DNA from: an uncultured Saprospiraceae bacterium
GTDB taxonomy: Bacteria > Bacteroidota > Bacteroidia > Chitinophagales > Saprospiraceae
Assembly (NCBI GenBank): GCA_937941765.1
Contig: CALDGQ010000068.1
Location: forward strand, 1-64,000
Direction: 5' to 3'
DNA length: 64,000 nt
In this document: in pieces, positions 53,062-62,575 of the stretch
How the letters are laid out: each line of letters starts with the position of its first letter
Position numbering within the stretch: position 1 is the stretch's first letter
Translations under genes and position numbers: made by a program
The notes under the pieces: generated by a model
What the model was told of the DNA's origin: nothing
What the model saw: the letters and a program-made list of their open reading frames with translations, nothing else
The model's database searches: none

Positions 53062-53409
53062 ATGAAAGAATTTATGTTGATTTTCAGACACATCCCAAAT
53101 CCTGCTTACCAACCATCTCCAGAAGAAATGCAAGAAGGATTAAAGCATTGGCAAACTTGGATCGGTAATATTGCTGGTCAAGGCAAATTTATTGGTACCA
53201 ATGAATTATCTGAAGAAGGAAAAACATTTAACAAACAAGGTGTTATTTCTGACGGTCCTTATGCTGAAGTAAAAGAAATTGTCGGTGGATATTTTTTGTT
53301 AAAGGCAGAAAGCTTAGATGAAGCGATTGAGTTGTCTCAAGGTTGCCCTATCCTTGAATATGGAGGAAGCGTTGAAGTTAGAACAATTGTGCAACGAGAT
53401 TACGAGTAG
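53062..53409 (+). CDS. YCII/DGPF-domain protein
   Basis: A 115-residue protein of the YCII-related (DGPF) family: MKEFMLIFRH start, central DGPYAEVKEIVGGYFLL with the DGP motif, and C-terminal LSQGCPILEYGGSVEVR. These small ferredoxin-fold proteins are commonly encoded next to ECF42-type sigma factors, as here, and are thought to act with them. ATG at 53062. A hairpin terminator lies between it and the sigma gene. Confidence 0.9.
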   Translation: MKEFMLIFRHIPNPAYQPSPEEMQEGLKHWQTWIGNIAGQGKFIGTNELSEEGKTFNKQGVISDGPYAEVKEIVGGYFLLKAESLDEAIELSQGCPILEYGGSVEVRTIVQRDYE

Positions 53410-53469
53410 TCCACTAATTTTTAAAACTTTTAAAAATAACTTCGTGCAAGCATAGTTATGAAGATTTCA

Positions 53470-53503
53470 AACCCTGAGTTGACTGCTCAGGGTTTTTCTT
53501 TTT
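53470..53503 (+). terminator. Terminator between the DGPF gene and the sigma factor
   Basis: AACCCTGAG (53470-53478) and CTCAGGGTT (53486-53494) form a 9-bp stem followed by a T-rich tract. Only 48 bases separate it from the preferred sigma-factor start. Confidence 0.85.
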
Positions 53504-53550
53504 ATTAGGAATTCATGTTTTCAAACACAACAAATTTTGTAAATTGGACC

Positions 53551-54780
53551 ATGAAGGAAAATCAACTCATCTCAAATCTATTCAGAAATGAGTTCAGTAA
53601 AATCGTGTCCGTATTGGTCAAGCATTTCGGTTTTCGACATATGGAAAATGCGGAAGATATTGTCAGCGAGACTTTTTTATCGGCAGCTCAGCAATGGGGA
53701 GTGCATGGCATTCCAGACAATCCTACTGGCTGGTTATATACGGTTGCTAAAAATAAATCAAAAGACTTTTTCAAAAGAGATCATTTATTCCAAGAAAAAA
53801 TATCCAAAGAAATTCAACGGACTTCAGATCATCAATATGAGTTGGAAATTGATTTGTCAGAAAAAAATATAACAGATAGTCAGTTGCAAATGATGTTTGC
53901 AATTTGCCATCCTTCTTTAGCGCCAGAAGCACAAGTTGGACTAGCACTTCGAATTTTGTGTGGATTCGGAATTGAAGAAATTGCCAATGCCTTCCTTAGC
54001 AACAAAGAAACCATCAACAAAAGATTATTAAGAGCAAAAAACAAACTGAGGGATAACAATATTCAGATGGAATTTCCACCAGAAGATGAAATAAAAAGCC
54101 GACTTAAATCTGTACTTTCAACAATATATTTACTTTTTAATGAAGGTTATCATTCTTCTACTCAAAAGACAGCCATTCGAAAAGAATTGTGTGCGGAAGC
54201 AATGCGTCTGAATCTATTATTATTGGAAGTAGAATTGACAAATCAACCAATGTGTAATGGCTTAATGTCACTGATGTGTTTTCATGCATCCCGATTTGAT
54301 GCTAGGCAAAATGCGGACGGAGAAATTATATTATATGAGGATCAAGACCGCTCTTTGTGGAATTCAGATTTAATTAAGCGAGGAGAATTTTATCTCCAAA
54401 ATGCAGCAAAAGGAAGTCATTTATCTAAATACCATTTGGAAGCTGCAATCGCTTATTGGCATTGTCAAAAAGAAGTGGGGGAAGAAAAATGGGAGCATAT
54501 TTTGCAAAATTACAACCTACTCTTACAGCTCGAATATTCTCCTATCGCTGCTTTGAATCGAACCTATGCGCTTTCAAAATCTGGTCACTCTAAAAAAGCG
54601 ATCGAAGAAGCCGAAAAATTGAAATTGAATAACAATCATTTTTATTTTTCTTTGTTAGGGGAGTTGTACTTGAAGGTTAGTAAAAAGAAGGCAAAAGAGA
54701 ATTTTGAAAAAGCATTGTTATTGGTAAAGACTGAGCAGGATAGGAAGGTGATTGAAGAGAAAATTCGAGTGTTGAATTGA
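53551..54780 (+). CDS. ECF42-type sigma factor with C-terminal TPR-like extension
   Basis: A long ECF sigma factor. Region 2 (about 1-75) includes FRNEFSKIVSVLVKHFGF and NAEDIVSETFLSAAQ; region 4 (about 115-170) has LALRILCGFGIEEIANAFLSNKETINKRLLRAKNKLR. The C-terminal half (about 180-400) is helical: YLLFNEGYHSS, LCAEAMRLNLLL, ALNRTYALSKSGHSKKAIEEA and FEKALLL form TPR-like repeats (SnoaL-free, DUF6596 type). Such sigma factors lack a classical anti-sigma factor and pair with DGPF proteins. ATG at 53551 (409 residues) fits the family; an in-frame ATG at 53515 is close to the terminator. Confidence 0.9.
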   Translation: MKENQLISNLFRNEFSKIVSVLVKHFGFRHMENAEDIVSETFLSAAQQWGVHGIPDNPTGWLYTVAKNKSKDFFKRDHLFQEKISKEIQRTSDHQYELEIDLSEKNITDSQLQMMFAICHPSLAPEAQVGLALRILCGFGIEEIANAFLSNKETINKRLLRAKNKLRDNNIQMEFPPEDEIKSRLKSVLSTIYLLFNEGYHSSTQKTAIRKELCAEAMRLNLLLLEVELTNQPMCNGLMSLMCFHASRFDARQNADGEIILYEDQDRSLWNSDLIKRGEFYLQNAAKGSHLSKYHLEAAIAYWHCQKEVGEEKWEHILQNYNLLLQLEYSPIAALNRTYALSKSGHSKKAIEEAEKLKLNNNHFYFSLLGELYLKVSKKKAKENFEKALLLVKTEQDRKVIEEKIRVLN

Positions 54781-54801
54781 GTGCGAAGCCTTTAAGGATA
54801 T

Positions 54802-55031
54802 GTAAGTTTGCGAAGCCTCTGAGGATTCGTAAACTTGATGTTATAATCAAAGTTGTAAATAAAAAAAACGTTTAAGAATCCTTAAAGGCTTCTCAAACGG
54901 GGAGAATTGAGGATTTGTAAGTTTGCGAAGCCTTTGAGGATTCGTAAACTTGATGTAGGATCGAAGTTGTAAATTAAAAAAAACGTTTAAGAATCCTTAA
55001 AGGCTTCTCAGACGAGGAGAACATTTAAAAA
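54802..55031. repeat. Two tandem ~115-bp hairpin units
   Basis: Unit 1 starts at 54802 and unit 2 at 54917 (period 115). Each contains GTAAGTTTGCGAAGCCTNTGAGGATTCGTAAACTTGATG-type left arms (split here by one variable base) and AACGTTTAAGAATCCTTAAAGGCTTCTC-type right arms, able to pair. A partial left arm precedes (54784) and a partial right arm follows (55035). No coding capacity. It lies between convergent genes. Confidence 0.8.
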
Positions 55032-55043
55032 TCTTTAGGCTTC

Positions 55044-55823
55044 TCAAACGGATACCATTTCAATAGGCAATTCCAAAAGCTTATCTACAATTTTATAAAA
55101 CAGCTCAGTCGTTTCATCTTGATCATGTAACAACACAATTTCAGGGCTATTAGATTGAAGCCATATTTTTTCAGTACCTGTTTTTCCTCTTGTATCTAAA
55201 GGAGTATTTTCCTCCATTCTAGCTAATACACTTTTCAAATCTTTAACCCCAAAAGTAGGTTTATTTTCAAGCGTAGCCCATTCCATAATATCAAATGTCC
55301 AATGCCAATCAATATCATTAAATAATTGATTGTCGCGCATAAATGCATATTGTATGTTAGAAAAATCGGGTTGCGAATATCCCAATTGCTTCAAATGATC
55401 TTGAATAGCGCTTTTCCTTTTTAAATCAGGTTTTCTAAACCAATCACCATAGAATTTTGGTGAAGGTAAAACATAGCCATTCAATTTATCTCCTTTGTCT
55501 CCATAAGGGAATCTGAACCAATAATGTTTTCTTTCTACTCCTGCTAATAAGTATATTTCATTGATCAGGTCATCGGTTTTGGAGATTTCTTGTTTAGCTT
55601 GCTCGATTGTTATTTTCGAAAAATGTGGATGCGAATAACTATGATTAGCAATAACATATCCTTTGTGAATGGCTGCTACAACTTCTTCTTTTCTTTTAGC
55701 CATTAAATTTCCGATACAAAAAAAGATTGCTGGGATATTATGTTGTTTTAAATAATCTACTTTGGACGTGAAGTGCATTCCTGGAGCGTCGTCGATGGTT
55801 AGGTAGATTGTTTTTTTTGACAT
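55044..55823 (-). CDS. Polysaccharide deacetylase-family (NodB-homology) protein
   Basis: A 259-residue member of carbohydrate esterase family 4. Motif 1 is LTIDDAPG (TxDD), motif 2 is HSYSHPHF (HSxxH, zinc ligands), motif 3 is RFPYGD, and a C-terminal LLHDQDET provides the motif-5-like His. It removes acetyl groups from GlcNAc- or amino-sugar-containing polymers. There is no signal peptide, which is unusual for the family and suggests a cytosolic or intracellular substrate, or a different export route. ATG at 55823. Confidence 0.88.
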   Translation of the reverse strand: MSKKTIYLTIDDAPGMHFTSKVDYLKQHNIPAIFFCIGNLMAKRKEEVVAAIHKGYVIANHSYSHPHFSKITIEQAKQEISKTDDLINEIYLLAGVERKHYWFRFPYGDKGDKLNGYVLPSPKFYGDWFRKPDLKRKSAIQDHLKQLGYSQPDFSNIQYAFMRDNQLFNDIDWHWTFDIMEWATLENKPTFGVKDLKSVLARMEENTPLDTRGKTGTEKIWLQSNSPEIVLLHDQDETTELFYKIVDKLLELPIEMVSV

Positions 55824-55871
55824 TGTACGTTTGAACTATCAAAGTTTAATTATTGCTGTTCCCATTGAGGG

Positions 55872-55891
55872 TAGAGCTGTTAAGTTCTAAA
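55872..55891 (+). mobile_element. Solo ISAs1-like terminal repeat remnant
   Basis: The stretch matches the left end of the IS at 49642 at 16 consecutive bases (GCTGTTAAGTTCTAAA, apart from the last). No transposase or opposite end is nearby; the following ~140 bases are unexplained. Confidence 0.5.
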
Positions 55892-56032
55892 AAACTCCAA
55901 CGGAGCTGAAGCCCTGAAAATGAGCAACGCCGGCAACACCCATTTATTAAACACGTTCTTCAGATTAGCGCCAAGGTGCGAAAGTATTTCAAAGGGGATA
56001 ATCTTAGGACGAGCCTATAAGAAAGCACCTTG

Positions 56033-57409
56033 TTACACTTGTGGTACTGCTTCTTTCTTTTTCTCAAAATTCAATTTCATACCATACCGAATCGCTAATG
56101 TAACAGAAGGTAAAATAGCTATATTTTGATTTGGAACTAACTTCATTTTATATCTTCTGATGAATTTTATCACCGTCATTTGGATTTCCATAATGGCGAA
56201 ATTTCTACCAATACACATACGTGGTCCAGCACCGAATGGCATATGCGCAAAATTATGTCGAGCTCGAATTTTTTCTTTTGTAAAACGTTCAGGATCAAAT
56301 TTCATATGATCCGGCCATAGATCTTCGCGATGATGTACACCATATATAAATGGAATAATCATTGCTCCTTTCGGAATTAACCAACCTTCCACTTCATCTT
56401 CTTCCAACGCAACTCTATCCGTAATCCAGGATGGTGGATAAATTCTCATTCCCTCAAAAATTACTTTCATCAAGTATTCCATTTTCAATAGCTCTTCAAA
56501 AGTCGGCATCCGATCTCCACAGATTTCATTTACTTCTTCTAAAATTTTATCGATTGCCCACTGATTTTGCATCAATAAATAAAACATCCAGGATAAAAAA
56601 TTACCAGCAGTTTCATGTCCCGCTAAGAAAAGTACAATCGTTTCTTCGCGCAATTGCGTTTCATTCATCTTCGTACCATCTTCATATTTACTTTCCATAA
56701 ACATGGACAACAAATCATTGTAATCTTCAGTATTGCCTTTACGATCACTGATTATTTTTGAAATAATATCGTTTGTTTCATCCGCAATTTTTTGGTGCTG
56801 TTTTGATTTGCCAGAAATATTAAAATATGGAAGTAGGTAAGGCATCTTAACTACGTCGGCGAAAAAATCTTGTAAGTGATGAAAATTTTCACAAAATTTC
56901 TTTTTCACATCTCCCGTAAGACTAGTACTATAAATACCATTGCCCATCATTCTGAAAGACAAATCTTTCATCTCTTGAGTAATGTCTACATCTCCATTAT
57001 TTTTTGCAATTAGTTCATCTAGTTCAACAAAATAACTTTCCAATTCTTCATCAATTTTTCCAACCAATGCGGATAGTTTCTTTCTATGAAAAGCAGGTTG
57101 GACCACCCGTCTTTGTTTTGCATGGTATTCTCCTGAACTGATTAGAATACCATTTCCAACAAATTTTCCTAACGCTCCACGTTTCATGGTTGGTTTAGGA
57201 AAATTCTTAGCATTCCTATGAAGCACATGTTGAATGACCGTAGGATTGGTAGTAAAGATCCCGATTTTTCCAGTTCTCAAACTAAAGCAATAAGTATCGC
57301 CATGTCGCTTGATATTGTCCATATAAAATGGAAGCGGGTCTTTAACAAATTTTTGAAGCCGAAATATAGATCGAAGTTTGGAGGCTTTTGGAGGAAGTTT
57401 GGCAGACAT
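56033..57409 (-). CDS. Cytochrome P450
   Basis: A 458-residue haem monooxygenase. The I-helix motif is [15 protein letters not shown], the K-helix ExxR is [11 protein letters not shown], the PERF-like segment is [10 protein letters not shown], and the haem-thiolate loop [14 protein letters not shown] carries the proximal Cys. No membrane anchor is evident, so it is probably soluble and uses a ferredoxin partner, none of which is adjacent. The fatty-acid or terpenoid CYP102/CYP4-like style of the sequence does not fix the substrate. The N-terminus is GTG-free, ATG at 57409. Confidence 0.94.
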   Translation of the reverse strand: MSAKLPPKASKLRSIFRLQKFVKDPLPFYMDNIKRHGDTYCFSLRTGKIGIFTTNPTVIQHVLHRNAKNFPKPTMKRGALGKFVGNGILISSGEYHAKQRRVVQPAFHRKKLSALVGKIDEELESYFVELDELIAKNNGDVDITQEMKDLSFRMMGNGIYSTSLTGDVKKKFCENFHHLQDFFADVVKMPYLLPYFNISGKSKQHQKIADETNDIISKIISDRKGNTEDYNDLLSMFMESKYEDGTKMNETQLREETIVLFLAGHETAGNFLSWMFYLLMQNQWAIDKILEEVNEICGDRMPTFEELLKMEYLMKVIFEGMRIYPPSWITDRVALEEDEVEGWLIPKGAMIIPFIYGVHHREDLWPDHMKFDPERFTKEKIRARHNFAHMPFGAGPRMCIGRNFAIMEIQMTVIKFIRRYKMKLVPNQNIAILPSVTLAIRYGMKLNFEKKKEAVPQV

Positions 57410-57469
57410 TACCTACATGTTTTGTGTACAAATTATTCAATCTATTTATACGGATTGAATAGAAAAGAG

Positions 57470-58330
57470 TTATTGTTGTTGAGGTACTTTCTTTGCTTTT
57501 TTTATTTCTATCGCCCAAGTGGCTAGTGAGGAGGTCGTTGCTAAATAGTATCTGAAGTCATCTGAATAATCTTCTTCTTTTACATACCAATCGATATGTT
57601 GTAGTGTATAAGGTCGATCTACACGTAAAGCAGGTCCAAATGCTTGATGATCAGAGGATGCTCGATACATTGCAAACGTCAAATCGATCTTCGCAACAAA
57701 CACTTCATCATTCAATTTTTCTGCTTGAGGAGACCAATATTGAGATTCATGTTTTACAACTTTAGCCTTGACAGGGATATCATCGGGAATGTCTGTAATC
57801 TCTAAAGAAGGACCGATATGATTGAATTTCGGATATTTATCCATCAATTTGGACAAATGAGAAATCATATCCTTTGGTGTATCTGGATAAGGCAATAAAT
57901 CCGGATCCGAAGTGATATACTTACTATGATCTTTCAATTTAGTAGAAAGATAATCAATCCCTAATTTGTAGGAATTGAAATGAAGCATCACAACTTGAAC
58001 ATTCGGGTGTGTGATGTTGGAATAGTAATCGAGTAAAGGCCCATAATCAGAATCATTGTCAATGATAATAATAGCAACTTCGTCATCTAGACTCAACAAC
58101 CAGTCAACCATTTGTTTAAGTGTGTCTATCCGATTGAAATTGTTGATAAAAACAGGCATCGCTGTTTTTGGAATCTTAGAATAATCTAACTCAATTTTAT
58201 GTTTGGAAAGATGACGATTCCAGCGAAAATTACGTTTTTGTTTGTAATACTTGTTTTTGAGACCTTTGATTTTGTTTTGTAGCCATGATGGTTTTACGTC
58301 ATCATAGGTCTGAATTACTTCTTCACCCAC
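57470..58330 (-). CDS. GT-A-type glycosyltransferase-like protein
   Basis: A 286-residue protein with a GT2-like core: PVFINNFNRIDTLKQMVDWL, AIIIIDNDSDYGPLLDYY, then YITSDPDLLPYPDTPKDMI where DPDLL takes the DxD position, and a downstream HIDWYVKEEDY that could supply the catalytic base. A basic N-terminus (residues 1-45) precedes it. The start is GTG at 58330; no ATG lies before the fold. The epimerase gene is 26 bases upstream on the same strand, so the two probably act together on a surface glycan. Confidence 0.75.
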   Translation of the reverse strand: MGEEVIQTYDDVKPSWLQNKIKGLKNKYYKQKRNFRWNRHLSKHKIELDYSKIPKTAMPVFINNFNRIDTLKQMVDWLLSLDDEVAIIIIDNDSDYGPLLDYYSNITHPNVQVVMLHFNSYKLGIDYLSTKLKDHSKYITSDPDLLPYPDTPKDMISHLSKLMDKYPKFNHIGPSLEITDIPDDIPVKAKVVKHESQYWSPQAEKLNDEVFVAKIDLTFAMYRASSDHQAFGPALRVDRPYTLQHIDWYVKEEDYSDDFRYYLATTSSLATWAIEIKKAKKVPQQQ

Positions 58331-58356
58331 GGTTAGGAATTTTGATACTTAAAAAT

Positions 58357-59298
58357 TTAAACAGCCTTCACTAATTTTTTTCTCATCATCTCAACATATC
58401 TCATTAGACCTTCTGACAAGGTTATTGTTGGTTTGAATCCAGTATGTTTAAATAATTTCTCTTGACTACCAATTCTTCTTTCTACTTTATAAGAAGCTCG
58501 TTTTTTTGGAAAATCTAACATTTTTATTTCTGATTTAGAATTAGTGACCATCTTTATGTTGTTAGCCAATTCTAAAACAGTAGTTTCTTTTCCTCTAGCA
58601 ATATTAAATATACCTGAAATACTTGGTGTTTCTAATAATTGTTTGATAGAATAATTTACATCATCCACATAAGTAAAATCTCTTGTTTGACTTCCATCAC
58701 CAAAAACCTCAATAGGTGCATGCTCAAATGCTTGTTTGAAAAAACGAGGAATGACCATTCGGGTATCTTGATTCAAACCGTAAACATTAAAAAATCTAAA
58801 GCTAACAGTAGAAATACTTGTTTCTTTATTAAGTGAACTGAAATAAAGTTCATTCAATCTTTTAGCAACTGCATAGTCATTAACTAAATCCAATGAATCA
58901 GACTCGTAACTCATATCCGCAATTGTGTTTTTGTAAACTGAACTTGAGGAAGAATAAATAATTCGATTGATGTTTTGTGCTAAAGCGACTTTCCCTATAT
59001 TTTGAGCTCCTTGTGCTTCCACTTCTATTGTCGCGACTCGATTGTCAATCACTTGATCAACTCCAACAATAGCGGCTAGGTGAATAATAGATTCACAACC
59101 TTTTGCAGCATCATAGACGGTGTCATAGTCTCGAACATCTCCTTGAATAAATTTAATTTTACTTAAATAATAAGGTGTTATTTTGTTCCCAGAAAAACAA
59201 TTGTCTAGCACTACTATATCATAATAATCGACAAGTCCTTCCACTAAATGGCTACCTATAAATCCGGCACCACCTGTTATTAAAATTTTTGGTTTCAT
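58357..59298 (-). CDS. NAD-dependent sugar epimerase/dehydratase
   Basis: An extended SDR of 313 residues: Rossmann motif ITGGAGFIGSHLVEG, HLAAIVGVDQV, the SSSSVY active-site serine stretch, the YAVAK catalytic pair, RFFNVYG, and GDGSQTRDFTYVDDV. This set is typical of UDP-sugar 4-epimerases and related dehydratases; the exact substrate cannot be read off. It forms a likely operon with the glycosyltransferase downstream. ATG at 59298. Confidence 0.9.
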   Translation of the reverse strand: MKPKILITGGAGFIGSHLVEGLVDYYDIVVLDNCFSGNKITPYYLSKIKFIQGDVRDYDTVYDAAKGCESIIHLAAIVGVDQVIDNRVATIEVEAQGAQNIGKVALAQNINRIIYSSSSSVYKNTIADMSYESDSLDLVNDYAVAKRLNELYFSSLNKETSISTVSFRFFNVYGLNQDTRMVIPRFFKQAFEHAPIEVFGDGSQTRDFTYVDDVNYSIKQLLETPSISGIFNIARGKETTVLELANNIKMVTNSKSEIKMLDFPKKRASYKVERRIGSQEKLFKHTGFKPTITLSEGLMRYVEMMRKKLVKAV

Positions 59299-59826
59299 AG
59301 CAATTTTTCTCCTAACTGGGGGCAGTCAGAAATTAATTAATTGGGCATAATAGAGATCGAAGAAATTAAATAGGGAGAGTATGAAAACGTTTATAAATCT
59401 TGTGGGTCGCAAGATACGAATAAAAATCAATGTCAGGAAAAAAAAGGTAAGATACAATCTATTCTCGAAATACTGGGATAAAATACCTTGTTAGGGTTAA
59501 GTATGGTTGGGGGGCTTCTCCAACTTCTAAACAACTAGTTAAAAATCGCATTTGTTCCTTTTCTAATTTGTTGGATTATGTACATGGACTTATTTTGTGA
59601 TTTCGTTGTTTAATACCTTTTATTAATGGCATGCAGGTTGACAAGTATTTCCTTCAGTAATTGTGCGGAATTTGATGGAAAAATATAGATGAAGTAGAGA
59701 CCTTCAAACACCAATAAGCACAACGATTCGTCTATAAAAATATTCATTTGGACGACTTTAAAACAGTTATAATGACTTTAACCGTAATTTGCCTAAATAC
59801 TTAATTTTCCCTCAAAATGCCTTGTG
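59299..59826. other. Divergent intergenic region
   Basis: 528 bases between the epimerase (-) and the DUF5916 gene (+). No open frame, RNA structure or clear promoter pair was recognised. It must hold the two divergent promoters. Confidence 0.5.
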
Positions 59827-62388
59827 ATGAACCGGATCAGCTCAGTCCTATTTTTGTGTTTTTTATGTGTGCAAAGTAATGCACAAGAAACGCCTACTCC
59901 TGAAACTGTCGAAAGGATCTTCAAAGATTTAGAAGCATTTCGCATTTCTAATACCATAAAAATTGACGGTTCTCTTTCAGAATCCGAATGGAATAATGCT
60001 GAAATTGCTAAAGACTTTACACAAAGAAGTCCAGATCAAGGGGAGCCAGCAACTCAAAAATCAGAAATAAAAGTGCTGTATGATAACACATCGATTTACG
60101 TAGGAGGGAAATTATTTGATGACCCAAATTTAATTGCCAATCAATTAACTTCTCGTGACGGGTTGTCGAATGCAGATTGGTTTGGAATTTTATTATCACC
60201 TTATAAGGATGGATTTAATGGAAATGGATTTGTTCTAACCAGTGCCGGTGTTCAAATGGATACCAAATATTCTGCTGATGGAGAAGATACCAATTGGGAT
60301 GCAGTTTGGGAAGGAGAAACTAGTATTGTAGAAGATGGTTGGATTGTTGAAATGAGAATTCCTTATTCGGCAATTCGTTTTCCAAATTCTGAAGAGCAAG
60401 TTTGGGATTTGAATTTTGTAAGAAATATTAATCGAGCAGGTGAGTCAAGTTTTTGGAATCCAATTGATCAGACAATTAATGGATTCTTAACTCAGTTTGG
60501 AAAGTTGAAAGGAATTAAAAATATAAAACCACCAGTTCGTTTGCAAGCGACCCCTTTTGTTGTTGGTTATCTCGAAAATTATAACGACAAAGATTTAGTA
60601 GACCCACAAAGTGCCTGGGGAAGATCTTTTACTGCTGGAATGGACATAAAGTATGGACTAAATGATGCATTCACTTTGGATATGACTTTGATTCCTGATT
60701 TTGGTGAAGCACAATCTGATAATCAAGTTTTGAATTTGACACAATTTGAAGTGAGATTTGATGAAAATCGTCAATTTTTTACGGAAGGAACGGAGCTGTT
60801 TAATAAAGGTGGTTTATTTTATTCTCGTCGTTTAGGTGGTTCTCCTTTGCGTTATGCTGAAGACTTTTTGGATGAAGGGGAAGAAATTATTGATGAACCA
60901 CAAAGTGTACAATTGCTTAATGCAACAAAAATTTCCGGTCGTACCAAACAAGGAACGGGTATCGGGTTTTTTAATGCAGTGTCTGCAGAAACAGTTGCTA
61001 CTATTAAAGAAAATGGTGGTAGTACCAGAAAGTTGGTAACCAATCCACTAACCAATTACAATGTTATGGTAGTGGATCAAAATTTGAAAAATAATTCTAG
61101 TGCAACGATTATCAATACCAATGTTCTACGTGCAGGAAGTGACTATGATGCCAATGTGACGGGAGCTGGATTTAGTTTGAAAAATAAGAAACAAACTTAT
61201 GAAGTCAGTGCAAGTACTTTTTTAAGTCAACTATATTTTGCTAACAATGAACGCTACATGGGTCATGTTCAAAATGATTTATACATCACTCAAAAACAGG
61301 AAGAGGATTTATTAAGTGATAATAGCAAGAAAAGTTTATTAGGCCACAAACACAATTTAGAATTTCAAAAAATCAGTGGTAAATTTCAATACGGGTTGGA
61401 ATATGTATTGGAAAGTTATACTTATGATATCAATGATTTAGGATTTCTAAGAGCGAATAATGAGCAAGAATATTCGGCTGATATTTCTTATGAACACTAC
61501 AAACCTTTTGGAAATTGGAATGCAATGGGTGGCGGTGCTTATTTCTCCTATGGTACGTTGCATAAACCTAATAAGTTTACAGAAATGGGTGTCAACGTTT
61601 GGTGGTGGGGACAAACAAAAAGTTTCTGGAACTTCAATGTATGGACTTACATGGAACCCAAAAATGCAAATGATTATTTTCGTCCAAGAACAGCTGGGAG
61701 ATTCTATAAACAACAAAAATTTGGAAATTTTGGAATCAACATTAATTCTGATAGAAGAAAAAAATTGAGACTAGGATTAGGTGCGCGATACGGATTTAAT
61801 TGGGATTTATTTGATAGTTCATTTGGTGGTGTTTATTGGAATATAAATTATGTAGCTTCAGATAAATTAAATATTGGAATTGGCTCGGATGTGTTTTTTG
61901 ACAAAGTTGATGTTGGTTGGGTAGCTGATTATGTAAATGACGCTGGCGATGATGAAATTATATTAGGTAAGCGAGATCAAATTACGACTATCAACACGAT
62001 TACTTCTGCTTACAATTTCAACAAGAATATGAATTTGACTTTCAGACTAAGACATTATTGGTCATTGGTTGAATACATATCTTTTCACAATATCGAAGCA
62101 GATGGATTATTAGGTCCAACAGATTATAATGAATTCAATGATCTGAGTTTTAATTTTTGGAATATCGATATGATTTATCGTTGGCGTTTCGCACCCGGAA
62201 GTGATGTGTTTTTAATTTGGAAAAATAGTCTCAGTGATATCAGTGAAGAGGACCAATTTATTCAATATTCTTATCGCGATGGTATTAAAAAGTTGGATAC
62301 CTTTCCTTCTAGTAATAGTATTTCTTTAAAGATTGTCTACTTTTTGGATTACTTGAATTTTGTTAAAGCTAAGGGGACTCCGTTGTAG
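59827..62388 (+). CDS. CBM9-like/DUF5916 outer-membrane protein
   Basis: An 853-residue exported protein. A signal peptide (ending SNAQE) leads to a CBM9-like domain (about 40-230: IKIDGSLSESEWNNAEIAKDF, SIYVGGKLFDDP, DGWIVEMRIPYSAIRF) and then a DUF5916 region that is a large beta-barrel (AFTLDMTLIPDFGEAQSDNQ, FDENRQFFTEGTELF, FYSRRLGG, ending in alternating aromatic strands). Members are outer-membrane proteins of unknown, perhaps glycan-related, function. The start is ATG 59827; the longer frame begins with GTG at 59824. Confidence 0.88.
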   Translation: MNRISSVLFLCFLCVQSNAQETPTPETVERIFKDLEAFRISNTIKIDGSLSESEWNNAEIAKDFTQRSPDQGEPATQKSEIKVLYDNTSIYVGGKLFDDPNLIANQLTSRDGLSNADWFGILLSPYKDGFNGNGFVLTSAGVQMDTKYSADGEDTNWDAVWEGETSIVEDGWIVEMRIPYSAIRFPNSEEQVWDLNFVRNINRAGESSFWNPIDQTINGFLTQFGKLKGIKNIKPPVRLQATPFVVGYLENYNDKDLVDPQSAWGRSFTAGMDIKYGLNDAFTLDMTLIPDFGEAQSDNQVLNLTQFEVRFDENRQFFTEGTELFNKGGLFYSRRLGGSPLRYAEDFLDEGEEIIDEPQSVQLLNATKISGRTKQGTGIGFFNAVSAETVATIKENGGSTRKLVTNPLTNYNVMVVDQNLKNNSSATIINTNVLRAGSDYDANVTGAGFSLKNKKQTYEVSASTFLSQLYFANNERYMGHVQNDLYITQKQEEDLLSDNSKKSLLGHKHNLEFQKISGKFQYGLEYVLESYTYDINDLGFLRANNEQEYSADISYEHYKPFGNWNAMGGGAYFSYGTLHKPNKFTEMGVNVWWWGQTKSFWNFNVWTYMEPKNANDYFRPRTAGRFYKQQKFGNFGININSDRRKKLRLGLGARYGFNWDLFDSSFGGVYWNINYVASDKLNIGIGSDVFFDKVDVGWVADYVNDAGDDEIILGKRDQITTINTITSAYNFNKNMNLTFRLRHYWSLVEYISFHNIEADGLLGPTDYNEFNDLSFNFWNIDMIYRWRFAPGSDVFLIWKNSLSDISEEDQFIQYSYRDGIKKLDTFPSSNSISLKIVYFLDYLNFVKAKGTPL

Positions 62389-62399
62389 TTTTTACCACA

Positions 62400-62536
62400 A
62401 AATAGTAACGCATTGACGCATCTTACCACGTAAGATCACATAAGAAACAAAGTACACAAAGGATTGATTTTGCCACATAAGATGTATCGCCCAATAGCGT
62501 CTTTGTGCTCTTTGTGCGCTTTGTGTGCTTTGTGTT
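62400..62536. repeat. 9-bp tandem repeat and inverted CACAAAG motifs between convergent genes
   Basis: Four consecutive 9-mers, CTTTGTGCT, CTTTGTGCG, CTTTGTGTG and CTTTGTGTT, occupy 62501-62536. The opposite orientation (ACAAAGTACACAAAGG) lies at about 62447-62462, so the two sides can pair. It may act as a bidirectional terminator. Confidence 0.7.
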
Positions 62537-62575
62537 AAAAAAAACATCCTCTGCCTGAAAAAGAAATCTAAGTGG

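Noticed and set aside
55920..56129. 69-codon open frame on the plus strand
   Set aside because: It overlaps the 3' end of the P450 gene and the IS remnant; no motif or start signal supports it.
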